DNA of 64,000 nt from Tanypteryx hageni (Eukaryota > Arthropoda > Insecta > Odonata > Petaluridae), in NCBI GenBank assembly GCA_028673005.1, contig CM054117.1:49979870-50043869 (forward strand), in the 5' to 3' direction. How positions within the stretch are numbered: the stretch's first letter is position 1; every line of letters begins with the position of its first letter. Below the pieces are notes generated by a model, which was not told the origin of the DNA, ran no database searches, and saw only the letters and a program-made list of their open reading frames with translations. Below, one piece after another: positions 33,962-46,919 of the stretch. Made by a program: the position numbers and the translations under genes.

Positions 33962-36930
33962 GTTGAAATTATCACAACAAATTCACACCGCCGGAATCGG
34001 AATACCAACGAAATCAAACAATATAGAACATACACTGAAAGCCTCACGGCAAAGCAGTGCTAAGTCCCAACCAAGGGCTTATACCAACAGCAGTCATACA
34101 ACAAAGTCACGTCTGAGAATGTTATTTAATAGATTAATATATTCACACCGGCTGCCATCGATGCTATCATCTTATTTAATATTGTCTTTTTATGCGCGTC
34201 CTTTATATTTAATTAATGTTTGGAAGGCTTGTTCGTTAGATGGTAAATTAGGATTATAATTTATATTAAGAAATATTTAAGAGTAAATTGAAAATATCGA
34301 TTGCAGTAAAAAATTAATATTTAGTAAAAAATCTGCAGTTTTGCTATATCAACTTTCAGATTAGAAATCGTCGGCAAAGTCACGTGAAATTACACTTTCG
34401 GGTCATTTATTATGAAGTGGTCTGCCACCCCATGGGATATTAAAGATTACGAAAATTACGTTGAAAATGCCGCTATAAGTAAAAGACCGATTCATCGTTC
34501 ATAATTTGTTTATTAATTATTATCGATATTTTAAAACTAAAAAAGGGGTCCAACGTATGACTCACTGCTTCTGATGAATGCTAAACTCGGATGTAGTATG
34601 ACACGTGACCGGAATGGGTCATGTTTTGAAAACATAGAATATTTATGCCACCAGCGAGGGAATCGCTCGCAAATTTCGAAGGAACGGATAGAACTCCATT
34701 TAAATTCTAATTTTTTCGATGAGCAATTTCGGAGGAATGATGTCGAAGAATATTGCGAAAATTTGCGTCCTTTCATTCTGCCAAAAAAACAACATCTCCG
34801 GGACGAACCGGCTAGAATTAAACCCGACGAATCACCTTTTGTTTACTTTTTATCAGAAACTCGGGCGTCGAAAGAGTTTCGGGATTAAATTTTTAGCGAA
34901 ACCCATCAAGGGCTCCGCATAATTGGATTTTAACAATTTAGTCGGAATAAATTATACTCGGCGATAACGCGTTTTCTTTTTATTTGATCTTTGTATTAAT
35001 CACATTCCAGCGTGGCTTTAGGTTGTCAACATAAACGATTTATTCTCGCGAAATATCATCTGGCGTTTTTCTTTTTTTTAATATTTTCAACAAGAACTTT
35101 CGGGATTACGGAGTGAAAAGTTCGCCTATCCATTCAACTCACTCATAAAAACCACCAAAATAAAAATAACAAAAGTCTTCCTTCATTTGCGTCTTCGGCT
35201 ACGGTTATTACGATTTATAAGAGCTTAAGGTAACTACGCGAATCGCAAAGTTCATGGGTAAAGGCACACCTCTCGCAGTAGGCAACCGGAATTTTTGCTT
35301 TTACCCATTTAATTAGGGAGAAAAGAATATTTCGCCGGAGATAAAATCGCTCTTGGCATATTTAAAAAAATATCTCTCCCACGCTTGTTTCTGCCTTCAT
35401 AATCTTTCACCCCTTCGTAAAAAAACCTCGGAAATTAAGTTCCGTAGGAAACCGAATAAATCGGGGAAAGGAATTTCGTTAGCCACGGACTGGAAGAGAC
35501 GGGAAGGTGAAAAGATATTGGAAATTCGCTTCGGAGGGACGTAGAAGAGATGGCTAGGAAGAGGACAAGATGGAGAGAGGATCAAATGAGCGATAAAAAC
35601 ACTTGTCCTTCTCGTTGATCGAGTTAGCACCACTCAACATCTATCCTATCTCCCTTTCGCTCTGACACTCTCGCTGGGGAACGGCTGGAAGGCTGCAACG
35701 AAAATGGGAAGAGGCGGAAAAAAGAAGAAAAGAGGAGAGGCGATGGAAAAAAAGAGTGGGAAAGGAAAGTGTAGCGAAACGAAAGGTTAATTGAAAAGAG
35801 AGCAGTCAAGAGATCGGGGGAGAGAGGAGAAAGAACACGGGACTTTGTACGAGGGAGACCGATTTGAGTCTCTTCCTCTCATCTTCCGTGTATTTCATTC
35901 CAAAGTGGACCGGGACAGGCGGCACTTAGCGGAAATTCAGGCTTGAAAACTTTTAAAAAATACTTAACTTCGTAAGAAATATTTATTTATTTTTCAAGAT
36001 GAACTATCGGCTTTGCTACGTTACAGCGTCATCAAGTGGCTGGCCACTTAATTTTTTGAGACTTGCGTATGTAAACGGCTTTTTATGAGAATTATTATGG
36101 GTCCTGTCGTATGTGAAACGTAATACGACTATGCTTTAGAGGTAGAAAAAAAACAGTAATGAACAAACAGTATCATGCGTATTACAGTAAGGCACTAGGA
36201 GATAAGTCGCTAATAAGCGATTTAATTGCGATATCTAAAGCGCCTAATTAAGCAATGTGGCTATTGCCCTTATATATACAAAGCGGTTGTGAAAACCATG
36301 CTAACATTTTAAATGTAAAGTAGCTCCCAACGGTAATCCACCGATCGTTGGATCTAATAATACCCTATTGTAATAACCCGTAATAATTTATGCAAGCCAT
36401 GTGCTGAGCTGTATTACTGGCGTTATCACATGAGAAGGATCACGCAAGCAATGGAATACAATAAAGTAGAATCGCCTCAATGACGAAACTGTAGTTATGT
36501 GATAACAAACTTAAAATGATTAACTTGAAGAACCTGTATGAAATCCATTAAGAACAGAAAACTTATTGTCGTAATAAAAAACATGACAAACTATTAGAGA
36601 TATAGAAAATTGTGAACGATATCCTCTTTAACCTGCAAAAAATAAATTAGTACAAGTAAAATACAAAAATATTTCAAGGATGGTTAGTATACGTGGCATG
36701 GCGAGGGCATCGCCGTATACGCTGGTCTTTTTGTTGTTGATAGGTTCCTTGTAAAAGGACTTTAAGTGCTTTTTGTGAGACAGTGAAAAATAAATGAAAA
36801 TAAATTGTGAGTGTGGGCAGAAGGAGGAGAACTGGAAATAGATGGAAACAATGGGAGATTGTTTTGGAGAATTAAAGGACGATGGAGCAATTAACATAAA
36901 ATAGGAGACAGGCAATGGCGGGAATCAAGG
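33962..36930. other. Intergenic sequence with a purine-rich stretch
   Basis: Positions 35,500-35,850 are strongly purine-rich on the plus strand. No recognised gene. A sequence near 36,000-36,060 (TATCGGCTTTGCTACG, then GTCATCAAGTGG) resembles PLE ends only loosely. Confidence 0.4.
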
Positions 36931-37634
36931 TACAATAAATCCTCGTTATTGGTCGTGGATGCGTTCCTGAGGGGCACGACAGATATGGAAACGAAAAACG
37001 AAGCCGGCCAATCAATTGACTTGAATGTAATTCATGGAAGATAAGTTTCTACGACGAAAATTTCTCTCTGATAAACCGCTTGAAATGATTTCACTAATTA
37101 TTTTTGAAATAATATCTTACAGAACATATCAGTTTTCATTACTGTCTGAAAAATTACATTACTAATAACTTTAATCAATAAAATGAATCTTCAAGATAAA
37201 TAAATTACTAGTAATACGTAACATTAACCAGTGATGGTCTTGGAGCTGTCGCAACCGACTGCCTTTATCCCGACGTTACAAAGCGTGCAATTAACTGGAT
37301 CGTATTTAAAAGAGAATTATCGAGCTCTTCCTTATGGCTGAATTATCAGAGTGGCATAATGTTTCTCTCCAATAGCCATATAAACAGAAAACAAGAGGCG
37401 CATTTTGGTTAAAATGCATCCACCATAGCTGAAATGACCATCTTGTTTTTCTAATATTTTTGCCACTATTGGCGTCGCTTTGACAACAGTATCGGTATTG
37501 TTATTTTTGGGGTGAAACGGTTTAATTTTTTTTGAGTTATCATTTAATAACATTCCACAGATAACTTATATTCAAAGGAGAGATTAAAGAAACGGCGAAT
37601 AACAGGGCAACGAATAACGAGGACTTTTCTATTA
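36931..37634. mobile_element. Possible pogo/Tigger-like MITE
   Basis: Left end TACAATAAATCCTCGTTATT; inverted right end beginning TAATAGAAAAGTCCTCGTTA. The shared TCCTCGTTATT near both ends and the bordering TA dinucleotides fit a non-autonomous Tc1/mariner element of about 704 bp. The outermost bases differ, so the borders are approximate. A copy of the GAGCTC dispersed motif lies inside it at 37,314-37,340. Confidence 0.45.
37314..37340 (+). repeat. Dispersed GAGCTC motif
   Basis: GAATTATCGAGCTCTTCCTT followed by ATGGCTG, a diverged copy of the core seen at 62,572 and 30,829. Confidence 0.35.
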
Positions 37635-37670
37635 GAAGAAAATAAATTTTGATTTTGATAATGATTTATC

Positions 37671-38000
37671 AATGCTGAAGATAAATTGGATAGTTAGAAT
37701 GAAAAATGAAGAAATAGGAGAAAATGGGGGAAAAGGAATGATCATACAGACTATAAGAAATAGAAAGACAAATTGGATCGGGCATTACCTAAAGAGAGAG
37801 CATGAATTAAGACGTGCTAGAAGAAAAAATGGAAGGAAAAAGATAGAGGAAGGAAAAGGCTTCAGCTGATAGACGACTCGAAAGGGAAAGATAGCTACCG
37901 AGAAATGTAGAAGATTGGGGAAAGCAGGAGTATGTGCAGAACCTGGTTTAACCAATAATAATCAGGGAACTGTCTACAGACGGATGCCCTATGATGATGA
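37671..38000 (+). pseudogene. LINE 3' fragment (same family as 14,775), copy 2
   Basis: Starts AATGCTGAAGATAAATTGGA, corresponding to the MLKIKWTDRMKND region of the intact copy. It continues through IIQTIRNRKTNWIGHYLKRE and ends with the family 3' end CTGTCTACAGACGGATGCCC then TATGATGATGA. Small deletions and frameshifts break the frame after the first ~65 codons. Only about 330 bp of the 3' end is present, so it is a strongly 5'-truncated dead copy. Confidence 0.8.
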
Positions 38001-39760
38001 GCCCATCGAGACCGAAAACGAGCTTTGGCGGACAGGAATATGGATAAGAAGGACGCATAGAGAGTTTCAGTTAAAATTTAAGCGATATTTATAATCGGAT
38101 AAATTAAATGGAGTAACAGAGGCGTAATACTAAAGAGAGACGAGAAGTACGAGCGAGAGGAAAGGGGAGGAATATTCAACGGAAGAAAGTTACGCATCCT
38201 ATATTCGCAGGAGACGAATTCCCCATGGAGGCCGGAAAATGGAAGGAAATAAGGAGATAAAAGCAATTGGATAATAAGAAAGGGACGTCTTTGGATGATA
38301 GCAGAGAACGAGGTTGGGTGTGAGGAATGGAACGAAAGATGACTGAGTTATATCGCATGGATTAAGAGAGAGAGAGAGAAGCTTGGATGACAAGGTTGGC
38401 GGAGGAACTTAAAATAAAATAAAACGGAGGGAGTCGCCGAAAAAAACAGACGGGGAAAAAGGATCCCTGTAAAAAAAGTAAAAATAAACAGCAGACGAAA
38501 ATTGGTTAGGCTGGGATATTGAAATAACAAAGTCGGAGACGAACCCGGCGTCTTCGTCGTTATAATAAAAATAAAAGAGGAAGGAGATACGAATTGCGTT
38601 TGTCAAAATGGCTCCGGAGAAAGAGGGAAAGGAAAGCATTAACGGGCGAGAAAAGCAACCAAGACAGTCACACCGCGCGGCATTGAAAAACAAAATGGAG
38701 GAAAATTGAGCGGTTAAGTAAAAAAAAAGGAATAGGAAGGAGCAGAGAACTGAACAAAGGAAAGGTGGAATCAAGTTCTAAATTCCAAATTTCGCCGGGA
38801 GGGGGCAAAGCGTTAGGAAGGAGGTTTCGGATCGGAAAGGAAAGCGGACGGGAATGGAATGGTGGGAAAATGTAAGAGTGGAATATTTCAAGGGAAAGAT
38901 AAAAGGACCGCAGATGGAATAAAATGGAACGGGGAAGAGAGGAGTAAAAAAAAAGAAAAAAATGAAGGCGGCGGTGCGGGCGGCCGGAAAATAGCGGAGA
39001 TTTTCCCCTTTTCGCGAAAAAATATACCTATATCGTGATCGGATTTGATGCGGAAGGATTCGCATAAATGCGTAAGTTCTCTCTCTCTCTGCGGCTGTAG
39101 TAAGGATGTGAGGCTCAACGTCTTAACCTTTTTTTCCTAACCTTTCTCTAGAAGGGCGATTTTTTATTCAATGTTTTCTTATCATTACGCTACCGCGCCG
39201 CTTAGGGGAAAAATACACTGTGGGGTCGGCGGGACAATTTAATCTCGAACACTTTCCCATTTATCGGTGCGGAAAAATTTCTCCTGAGGCTGTTACCGCG
39301 GTGGCGCTCTTCTCCTAGGAAAAAAGGGAGCGCGACGGGTTAAAATTAATGAAAAGGGAAAGTATTATCCGCGCTGAAAGAAAAGGTCGGTCGAGCTCGA
39401 ACTCGATCCGCGTAGCAAAAGAGTAGTTAAAGAGAACAAAATTCTTTGAGACATTTCCATTCGTTTAGCGAGGGGGCTGGGCCTCTAGCATACATAATTC
39501 GTCGAAGAGTCCAAGATTTGGTGAAACTCCATAATATGGGAATGGAGTCTACTTTAAATTAAAAATAATACTATTTCCACATATATTTGATGGTGGTATT
39601 ATTTTTACATTACAAAAAATTGTTTCATTTTAGTTTGTATCATACCTATTTCCTTAGGATAATATATATTTTCATCTAAGTGTAGTTGTTGTGGAAAGGA
39701 ACCTCCTGCCATATGCTTTTAATTGTTTGTGATGTAAATGTAAGTAGAAAATGTTCGACA

Positions 39761-39794
<34 letters not shown>

Positions 39795-40368
39795 TTAATA
39801 GTGCAGCGTTTAGGAGGGGAATATAATTTCTTTTGTGTCATACTTACTATTTTAATACTTGGCGATGAAAATTGAGACGGCATTTGTTTGATCAATTGCG
39901 TAAATATGTACGATAGCAAGAACGGGGCCGCTATACTCTTTTTTGATTATTTTCACGTGCGTATATAAACATTCATAAACATCAGTCGTATTTTTCAGAA
40001 ACTTGACGTCTCCCAAAATAACGTTATGGTTATTTGCTGATGTTTAGGGTTTTCGCTCGTTCTCCCCCCACCTCCCACCCCTCTTCCCCCCTAAGGCCTT
40101 TTGATGTTTCCTCTGCAGCAGGGCCGAATTAGCATATTTTACCGCAGTTATATTTCTTTTAATTTTGGTAGACTTCCGCGTATGAAAATGTAAAGGGCGC
40201 TCTCATAGATCCTTTTGTTATAATATTTGTCTCTCATGAAGATTAAAGATATCGCCAAAGCGGAATAGTCATTTCGGCAATTACGAAAAGGATCGGGCGA
40301 CTTTTCCTCAATTGTATATGCAGTATCATAAAAAAGACGCTCTAGTTTGAATTACCTATATTTATTGA
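38001..40368. other. Intergenic sequence, purine-rich at 38,130-39,000
   Basis: The plus strand is strongly purine-rich between about 38,130 and 39,000. This explains the cluster of long minus-strand frames of serine, phenylalanine and leucine composition there; I do not call them genes. Confidence 0.45.
39762..39793. repeat. (AT)n microsatellite
   Basis: About 32 bp of AT repeat. Confidence 0.95.
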
Positions 40369-40811
40369 GGTATTTCACTTGCAACATTGTTTCTGGCATA
40401 AAAACACCCATGAAGCACAGGAGATTTTATTTTCGTGAAAACATTTTCCATACGTGATCCCTGTGCATCCATTACCATTTCCAAACGTCTACTGAAATTT
40501 CTTAACTGCAGATAGTGTTTCTTCGGTGATGTTCTCCACAGCTAGATTTGAATCCGTTTGATTATTTCTTATTGCGATTTCTTAAGAATATCGTGTGCAA
40601 GAATAACTCACACACGGTTCACGGTTGAACAATTGAAGGCAAAAATCACAGCTGCTGTGGAGGAAAATCAGTTATGGAAAATTACATTATACATCTGCAA
40701 AGAGTAACGGTTGCACAAAGATCGTATATGGAAAATGCTTTCATATGAATAAAATTTCCCATTATTTATGAGTTTTATGATACCAGAAACAAATGCTGTA
40801 AGTGAGATACC
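40369..40811. mobile_element. Foldback of two inverted Tc1/mariner-like 3' ends
   Basis: The left arm opens GGTATTTCACTTGCAACA then TTGTTTCTGG; the right arm, inverted, opens GGTATCTCACTTACAGCA then TTTGTTTCTGG. Pairing continues inward through ATTTTATT, CATTTTCCATA, TGTGCA and CTCCACAGC, giving arms of roughly 190-210 bp around a centre of about 60 bp near 40,560-40,620. The plus strand of the right arm reads TVEQLKAKITAAVEEN and the minus strand of the left arm reads AVENITEETLSAVKKF. Both look like the C-terminal tail of DDE transposases of the Tc1/mariner superfamily. Both frames are broken, so no protein is made. Confidence 0.65.
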
Positions 40812-42935
40812 GTATTAGTCCGAATACATAACGCGAAAATGTAACGCGATCTCAAGGTTTTAGAAGGATTTTCAAGGAAAACTGTAAACGCACAAAAAAT
40901 CAGAAACTTGCACTATATTGCGGCAATGTGTACGTAGTGTTACAATAGCACACCAACATGAGGGAGAATATCTATAAAAAGCCTAATATATGAACTTACA
41001 TAACCAACTCCTTCCTGTTTGGAAAGAGGATTTTTCAGTCACATCTTATTAAAATAGCTAGTCCTCGAATATAACTCGAGAGCTAATTTTAAAAGAAAAT
41101 TTCAGTATAGAAGCATTGCGTTATATTCAGGCTAAGATGGTACTTCAATAAATATAGACGTCTTAATTTTTTGATTACCCTGTATATAAAAAAACTATTC
41201 TTACAAGAGTATGCTTTCAATTGTCATAATTAAAAAAACGTTTATAGCATAACTTTTTCCAGCGGAAATTAAATTCATTAATTAGTTCATCCTTGGGATT
41301 AGCGATGTAACGATTGGAGGAAGAACCCCAATATTGGATTTTTGAGAATTGATACGTTACGACAATGGAGCGCTGCTTCCCAAACCAACACCAACGTTTC
41401 GCAATAAGATATCGCGATCCAATTAGTACTTTAATTTTCTGTTCTCTCGCCGAAACTTTTGTTACGTAATCTGTTGAAGTCTTTGGAGGTTTTCAGCTGG
41501 GAAAAGTGAAAGGGCGTTTAGTTCCAACGAGTAATTAAAAGTGGGCGATAGAATGAAACTTTTCCCCCGCCAGGGCGTTAGGTATCCCGGAAAGCGAATG
41601 ATAAAATTATGCCGGTAATTGACTTTTGCAACTTTTTAACGCCAATTTTAGGGTTTTGGCACTAATCGGCCTTCTTTGAACTTTCACAGCTTTGCCGCCA
41701 TTTTTCTCAGGGTACGATCGTTATACGTATGCTGAACCTCTTAACGTTATGAAGCTGGCGGCATTTTAGAATTCATTCCGGTATACAGTTTGAATTCACG
41801 CTGTAAAAAAAGCCCGTAAAAGGGTCTTTCCATAGGCAACAAACAAGGTTTAGGCCTGAAAGTCTAAAAGAACTATTATACATGGGAAGCACCTTTTGAA
41901 AAAGTTTGGAAAGAGTGAGTAGACGCCATACTCGTTTAGTTTCATGCATTATGACCAAAGTTACCCGAACATTTAGTAGCTATATTAATTTAGCGAGATC
42001 GTTCGAAATTGTGCTCATGGGGAAAACTTAACGAAGTAGAAGACAGGATGTTTTTCAGTGTTGAGAAATAAGTTTTATAGTTCATTCTGATTTTCTTATT
42101 TTTTATTTTTACGTTATTTGCTTAGGAAAAGATAAGTAAAATCGAATATTGGCGCGTCACCTCTGGGGACAGATTCTATGCAGTAGAGATAAGTATCTTG
42201 TTATTTGAGGCGTTTTGTGGCAATTAGGATTCCATTATTATTAATCAGGTTGCAGCAACAATACGAATGTTGTGATTCGTTTACGGAAATAGGAGACTTT
42301 GTTTAGCTATCGATGAACTAGACGCAGGACACGCGAGAAGATATCAGTTGACTCACAGCAGAAAAAAATGTTTATTGCTTGTCTCCTTAATATTTTTCCA
42401 TTTTTGACACAATATGGAAGACTATTTTTGGCGAGATTGCGCTTATGTTGGTAAAATAACTGACTTATGATGGCTTTTTTTTTCCGAGAACGAGATGCTT
42501 GTTGTTCCAAATTTTCGTTCGGCCATAAATGATCTGGGACAATGAGTCTTTTTATACGATAAATTGTGTTTTATATAATTAACCTATTCTTTTCTGAGCT
42601 CTAAATCGGAGAATTGATGGTCATAGTTAAACCATGAAATTATTTATTTTTGGACGTATTTTAAATCGACACGTAAGTTAGAAAAGGAAAGCCAATTTTT
42701 GCAACTTTGGCAAGCGATCAACAAAAGGTTTGCTATCCCCGAACTAGAAGAAAAAATTCTAATATTTAATCGTTAATGGCATTCATAAATGAAAATTTTA
42801 AAAGCCATCACTCGCGTAGTTATTTCAAAATTATCCCGATTGTTTGGCTCGATTCGGAACCAAATCGCTTACGATGCGACAGACTCATGCTGCATCAATT
42901 TCCCTGGCCTGGAGACGCTTTCTAGGCCGTCTCCG
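40812..42935. other. Intergenic sequence
   Basis: No recognised gene or repeat. Confidence 0.4.
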
Positions 42936-43250
42936 CGCTGTACGTCGTTACGCTGTACGTCGTTACGCTGTACGTCGTTACGCTGTACGTCGTTACGCTG
43001 TACGTCGTTACGCTGTACGTCGTTACGCTGTACGTCGTTACGCTGTACGTCGTTACGCTGTACGTCGTTACGCTGTACGTCGTTACGCTGTACGTCGTTA
43101 CGCTGTACGTCGTTACGCTGTACGTCATTACGCTGTACGTCATTACGCTGTACGTCATTACGCTGTACGTCATTACGCTGTACGTCATTACGCTATACGT
43201 CATTACGTTGTACGTCATTACGCTGTACGTCATTAAGCTGCACGTTATTA
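42936..43250. repeat. 15-bp minisatellite, 21 units
   Basis: Unit CGCTGTACGTCGTTA. The first 12 units (42,936-43,115) are essentially perfect. The next 8 (43,116-43,235) carry CGTCATTA in place of CGTCGTTA, with rare extra changes, and the last (43,236-43,250) is degenerate. Because 15 is a multiple of 3 and the unit has no in-frame stop in several frames, long repetitive frames appear on both strands, for example a five-residue SLRCT repeat on plus. I regard these as by-products and not genes. Confidence 0.95.
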
Positions 43251-43619
43251 TGTCCTTAATGCGTATATTTATATTTTTCGCCACCGACATTATCTCCACA
43301 TTAAAATCAAATCACCCTCTCCTCCGAACCCTCGCTAAAAAAGAAAACGCGAAACATTTCCTTTTCGCCATCTCGGCGACGCAACCCGCATTACTCACCC
43401 TCGGTTTAACCTTTCCGAGACCATCTCCCGCGTCATTCCTCTTGACCCGGCTTGCGGAACACATAACGCGCGCATGCACATATACTACAAGAAGGGTAGG
43501 AAGAGAGTCCATCAATCCGTCTTTTCTCCTCGCCACTTCCTGAAAGCACGGCGCTCTGTTATAAGTGTGGAAGAGGAGAGAGAGATATGAGAGAGAGTTG
43601 AATGAAGTAAGTCTTCATT
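43251..43619. other. Sequence flanking the minisatellite
   Basis: No recognised feature. Confidence 0.35.
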
Positions 43620-44030
43620 TCGTGCCATTTTCGAATAAGTCATATCCTTTAACCTTCGCACCCTTCTCGTTCCTCTCCTATATCACCCTCTCAATACCTA
43701 ACCTCTGCCCTCACACTCCATCACCATACCTAGCAACTCTCCCTAAACCTCCCTCCCTCATCTTTCTTTCTCCTCCCAAACACATCCCCACTCGCTTATC
43801 ATTCTCATTCCTCTCTTCTTTCATCCATTTTTCTTTTTATGCTCAAATTCATCCAAACTTTTTCCCATTCTTCCTCGCTCCCCTAAATCTCCCCATTTTC
43901 CCCAATCTCCATTGCTTCCCTTCCCCATTCTCCCGTGCCTTCCCAACGCTTCCCATCTCCCTTCATCCTCCTGCTTCATCCCTCTCGTTCCGTCCGCACG
44001 CATCTCCATCCATGCGATATCTTTTCTCAT
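43620..44030 (+). repeat. Pyrimidine-rich tract
   Basis: C/T-rich plus strand with irregular CTCCC and TTCCC blocks. The 188-codon frame at 43,565-44,131 across it is low-complexity (S, P, F, L) and I do not call it a gene. Confidence 0.7.
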
Positions 44031-46789
44031 ACCTCGTCCTAGCAATCCATTTCGCACACATCCAAAACGCTCCCTTCTCGGGAAATATTTTGTATAACGC
44101 ATTTTCCCGCGTATTTATCCTCGTCCCGTGAAGCTCATTTGTTTTCATATTCGTGGGAGTTGATAACACACAATCACCTTCCTTTTAGCAGAGTACCTCT
44201 GACGTATATACGGTAGAACTTCGATTCTAAGGACCACGATCCTACAGATTTCGAGTTTTGCGGACAGCGTCTGCCGAATCGGTTTCTTGTCCGGTCGATG
44301 TCATCTATGATGAAATTATCGATCGATTAGGTTATTTTCTGCGATTTTGAGATCGTTTTAATGGATAAATTAAATAAATTTATAACCTCGCCTTACGGTT
44401 GGGAAACAATTGACGATCAAGATAACGCATTAGAATCAACAATTGCCTCCGAAAGCGGCTGCTTTGTTGCATCAAGTTTATCAGTCTGTTATATCGATCA
44501 TCGAATTGAATGCACTTTTGTGTAACATGTTACTTGTTTGGACAATCAATCGAAATAATTAAATCGATAAAGATTTTCAGACTTGGAAAAGTATATGTAT
44601 ACGATGAGAAAAGTTTTTAAAAATATTGTGGAATAGGAAAAATAATTCATTGGAGAAATCGCCGGAGTAGAGAGTCACTCGATGTAGGTTAGGGATCAGG
44701 TGATAGTTTTTCCTTAAGCGACACGTACAGAAATACACAAACATACAATGTACACACACATTTATACCCATGCATATAAATGTTTTGTAGGGATTAGATG
44801 GTTTAAACCTTTCCACGACAAACCATTTTTTGGGATAGGTCGTCTCGAAGTTTTTCTCCTCTGTCATCTCCACGCAAACATAAAATTGTATATCTCCATC
44901 CCTTCGGATCAGAATAAACTACCCGGTAATAGAGTGAAAAACGGTCGTGTTTTGTTTTTTCTCGTTATTTTCATTTTGCGGGATGTGGGCTGCGTCGTGA
45001 TCTGCATTAGCATGGGGCGCACACATTTGCCGGATTCTCCCTTTTTTCTTCCGCTCCGTTTCTCCTTTCACTTCTACGGTATCCATTAATCTCAATTTGC
45101 CCTCTTCCGAAAGAATCTTTCCCGCAAAAAGAAGTCCTTTATGCGCGGGAATTTTTCTCTCATCCTTTCCTCCCTCCGTTTTTGGAGAGCCTTGTTTATT
45201 TATTTTTCTCTATTATTTCCTTATCTCTCGGATAATACCCTGAAAAAAGAAGCCTTTCTTTCTCTCCCGTTTTTTTTTCGTTTCACTTATTTCGGATATA
45301 ACTTCCTTTTCCGTCCCGCTTTTACTTCGAACCCCTCGTGTTTTTTTTACGTACTTATATATACGCGGTTGTCGCGAGTTGAAATTTGTGCACGCGGGTA
45401 TCTTTATTCCTCCTTTTTAATGGCTCCTACGCATGGATTCATGCACGCACAAAATGAATTACTCAAATAGCTTCAGAAGTGCGTCTATCTTACTCGGTGT
45501 AGCGTAATGACATGTGGAGTCAGCAAATAAAGATTAAGTACTAACTTTTACTTTGGTATTCCATTCGCATCCCGTTTAATTTTATATCTTCGTTCCAAGG
45601 GATTGTTTTGAACATACGTTTGTATTTATTGCCTTTTATTATAAATTAAATCTTCAAATGCGCTTCGAACTATGAAGGTAGCCTGTAATCTGCCGCCAGA
45701 TGGAACTGATAGGATTCAGATATCGCAAATTATTTTCCAAAGCGAGTTTTTCCAACGCTGGTTATCACAACGCTGATTTGATTATACACGGTCCAGTATA
45801 TCCGACACTTATTTACCCAACACGTATTAATATCAATTAAACGCGATCCGGAATTGGGTGCGCACGACGATTTAGGTCGGTATGCGACGCGAGAAAGTTC
45901 GCAGCGTGTGCGACCACGTGATTTCTCCATACTGCTTTCAAGTTGTGCAACGCGGCCTTTTCTAATATTTTAATATCCCGCTCTGTGCGGGATATAGTTG
46001 TAATATTAGTTTCTAGCTAGGCCCTCGGTAGGCGCCGAATTTACGTTTGGGACGTGCTTATTTTCTTAAAACAACGAATTTTCCGAACTATCGAGGGGAT
46101 CTCGACCTTACGGCAACTGCGTCATGAGAAAGAGATTGTGCAGTTCTTGGGGCCAACTTGGAGGAGGTACACAAATGATAAGGAAAACTGGGGAAGTCTG
46201 GAAGGAACCCTTTCGACCATCAACGGATATAAAAAGGGGTGATGATCATGACATCGGCAATTGAAGATTGCGAAGAGTCCGTCAGCTTAGACGTTCTCAT
46301 GACAACGTAAAAAATAGTTTTATTTTTACGCAAATCACGGTCGGATATCCAGGGCTTTCGATCCAATCAGCCGATATCCCGTCTGTGACACAAAGCATCA
46401 AAACCAGGGATTCGATTTTAGGGCTAAATACAGGATGGATCCTGGGAGCCGTTTGTTTTTCATTAAATTCCAAAATCCGCAGGGTAAACGGGATCGCCGT
46501 CATGTTTCACGTGAAGGTTATTTGAATAAAATAAACACCTCGACTTTTATAAGAAATATCCGTCCAATGTTTTCATTTAATTAAGGCTATATAACTCGTA
46601 TTTAGCCCGAAGCCTTTTAGCGGCACCGCTTGTTTCAAAATCCCTTCATTTTATCGTGATAGCAAAAGTTCGACCCTAAAATTTGAGGGCTAAATCGCCT
46701 ATCTTATGTTGCGACATAATGCGACGCTACGAAATATCTCATGCAAAAACTCTCTTGCGAAGAGGAATGAAAGTTATCTTAATACATGT
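44031..46789. other. Intergenic sequence
   Basis: No recognised gene. TACGGTAGAACTTCGATTCT at 44,209-44,228 looks like a Tigger-type terminus, but no partner end was found. Confidence 0.4.
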
Positions 46790-46814
46790 GTATATATATG
46801 TATATATATATGTT

Positions 46815-46860
<46 letters not shown>

Positions 46861-46879
46861 CATACAAACACACACAAAG

Positions 46880-46913
<34 letters not shown>
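46790..46913. repeat. Compound (TA)n and (CA)n microsatellite
   Basis: A TATG/TA run to about 46,857 is followed by CATACATACAAACACACA and a CA run. The frames across it on both strands are simple-repeat translations. Confidence 0.95.
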
Positions 46914-46919
46914 TAGAGC

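Noticed and set aside
36000..36045. PLE-like or hammerhead-like sequence (CGGCTTTGCTACG, GTCATCAAG)
   Set aside because: The core reads CTTGATGA, GAAA is not next to the stem, and no closing stem I is visible.
37380..37450. Possible fourth hammerhead-like unit (GGCGCATTTTGG)
   Set aside because: No CTGATGA-like core at the right distance; similarity is limited to a few words.
42789..43299. Three long pentapeptide-repeat frames
   Set aside because: They arise from a 15-bp unit without stops. No start context, signal or non-repeat domain supports a gene.
44209..44330. Possible Tigger/pogo terminus (GGTAGAACTTCGATTCT)
   Set aside because: No inverted partner was found within a reasonable distance.
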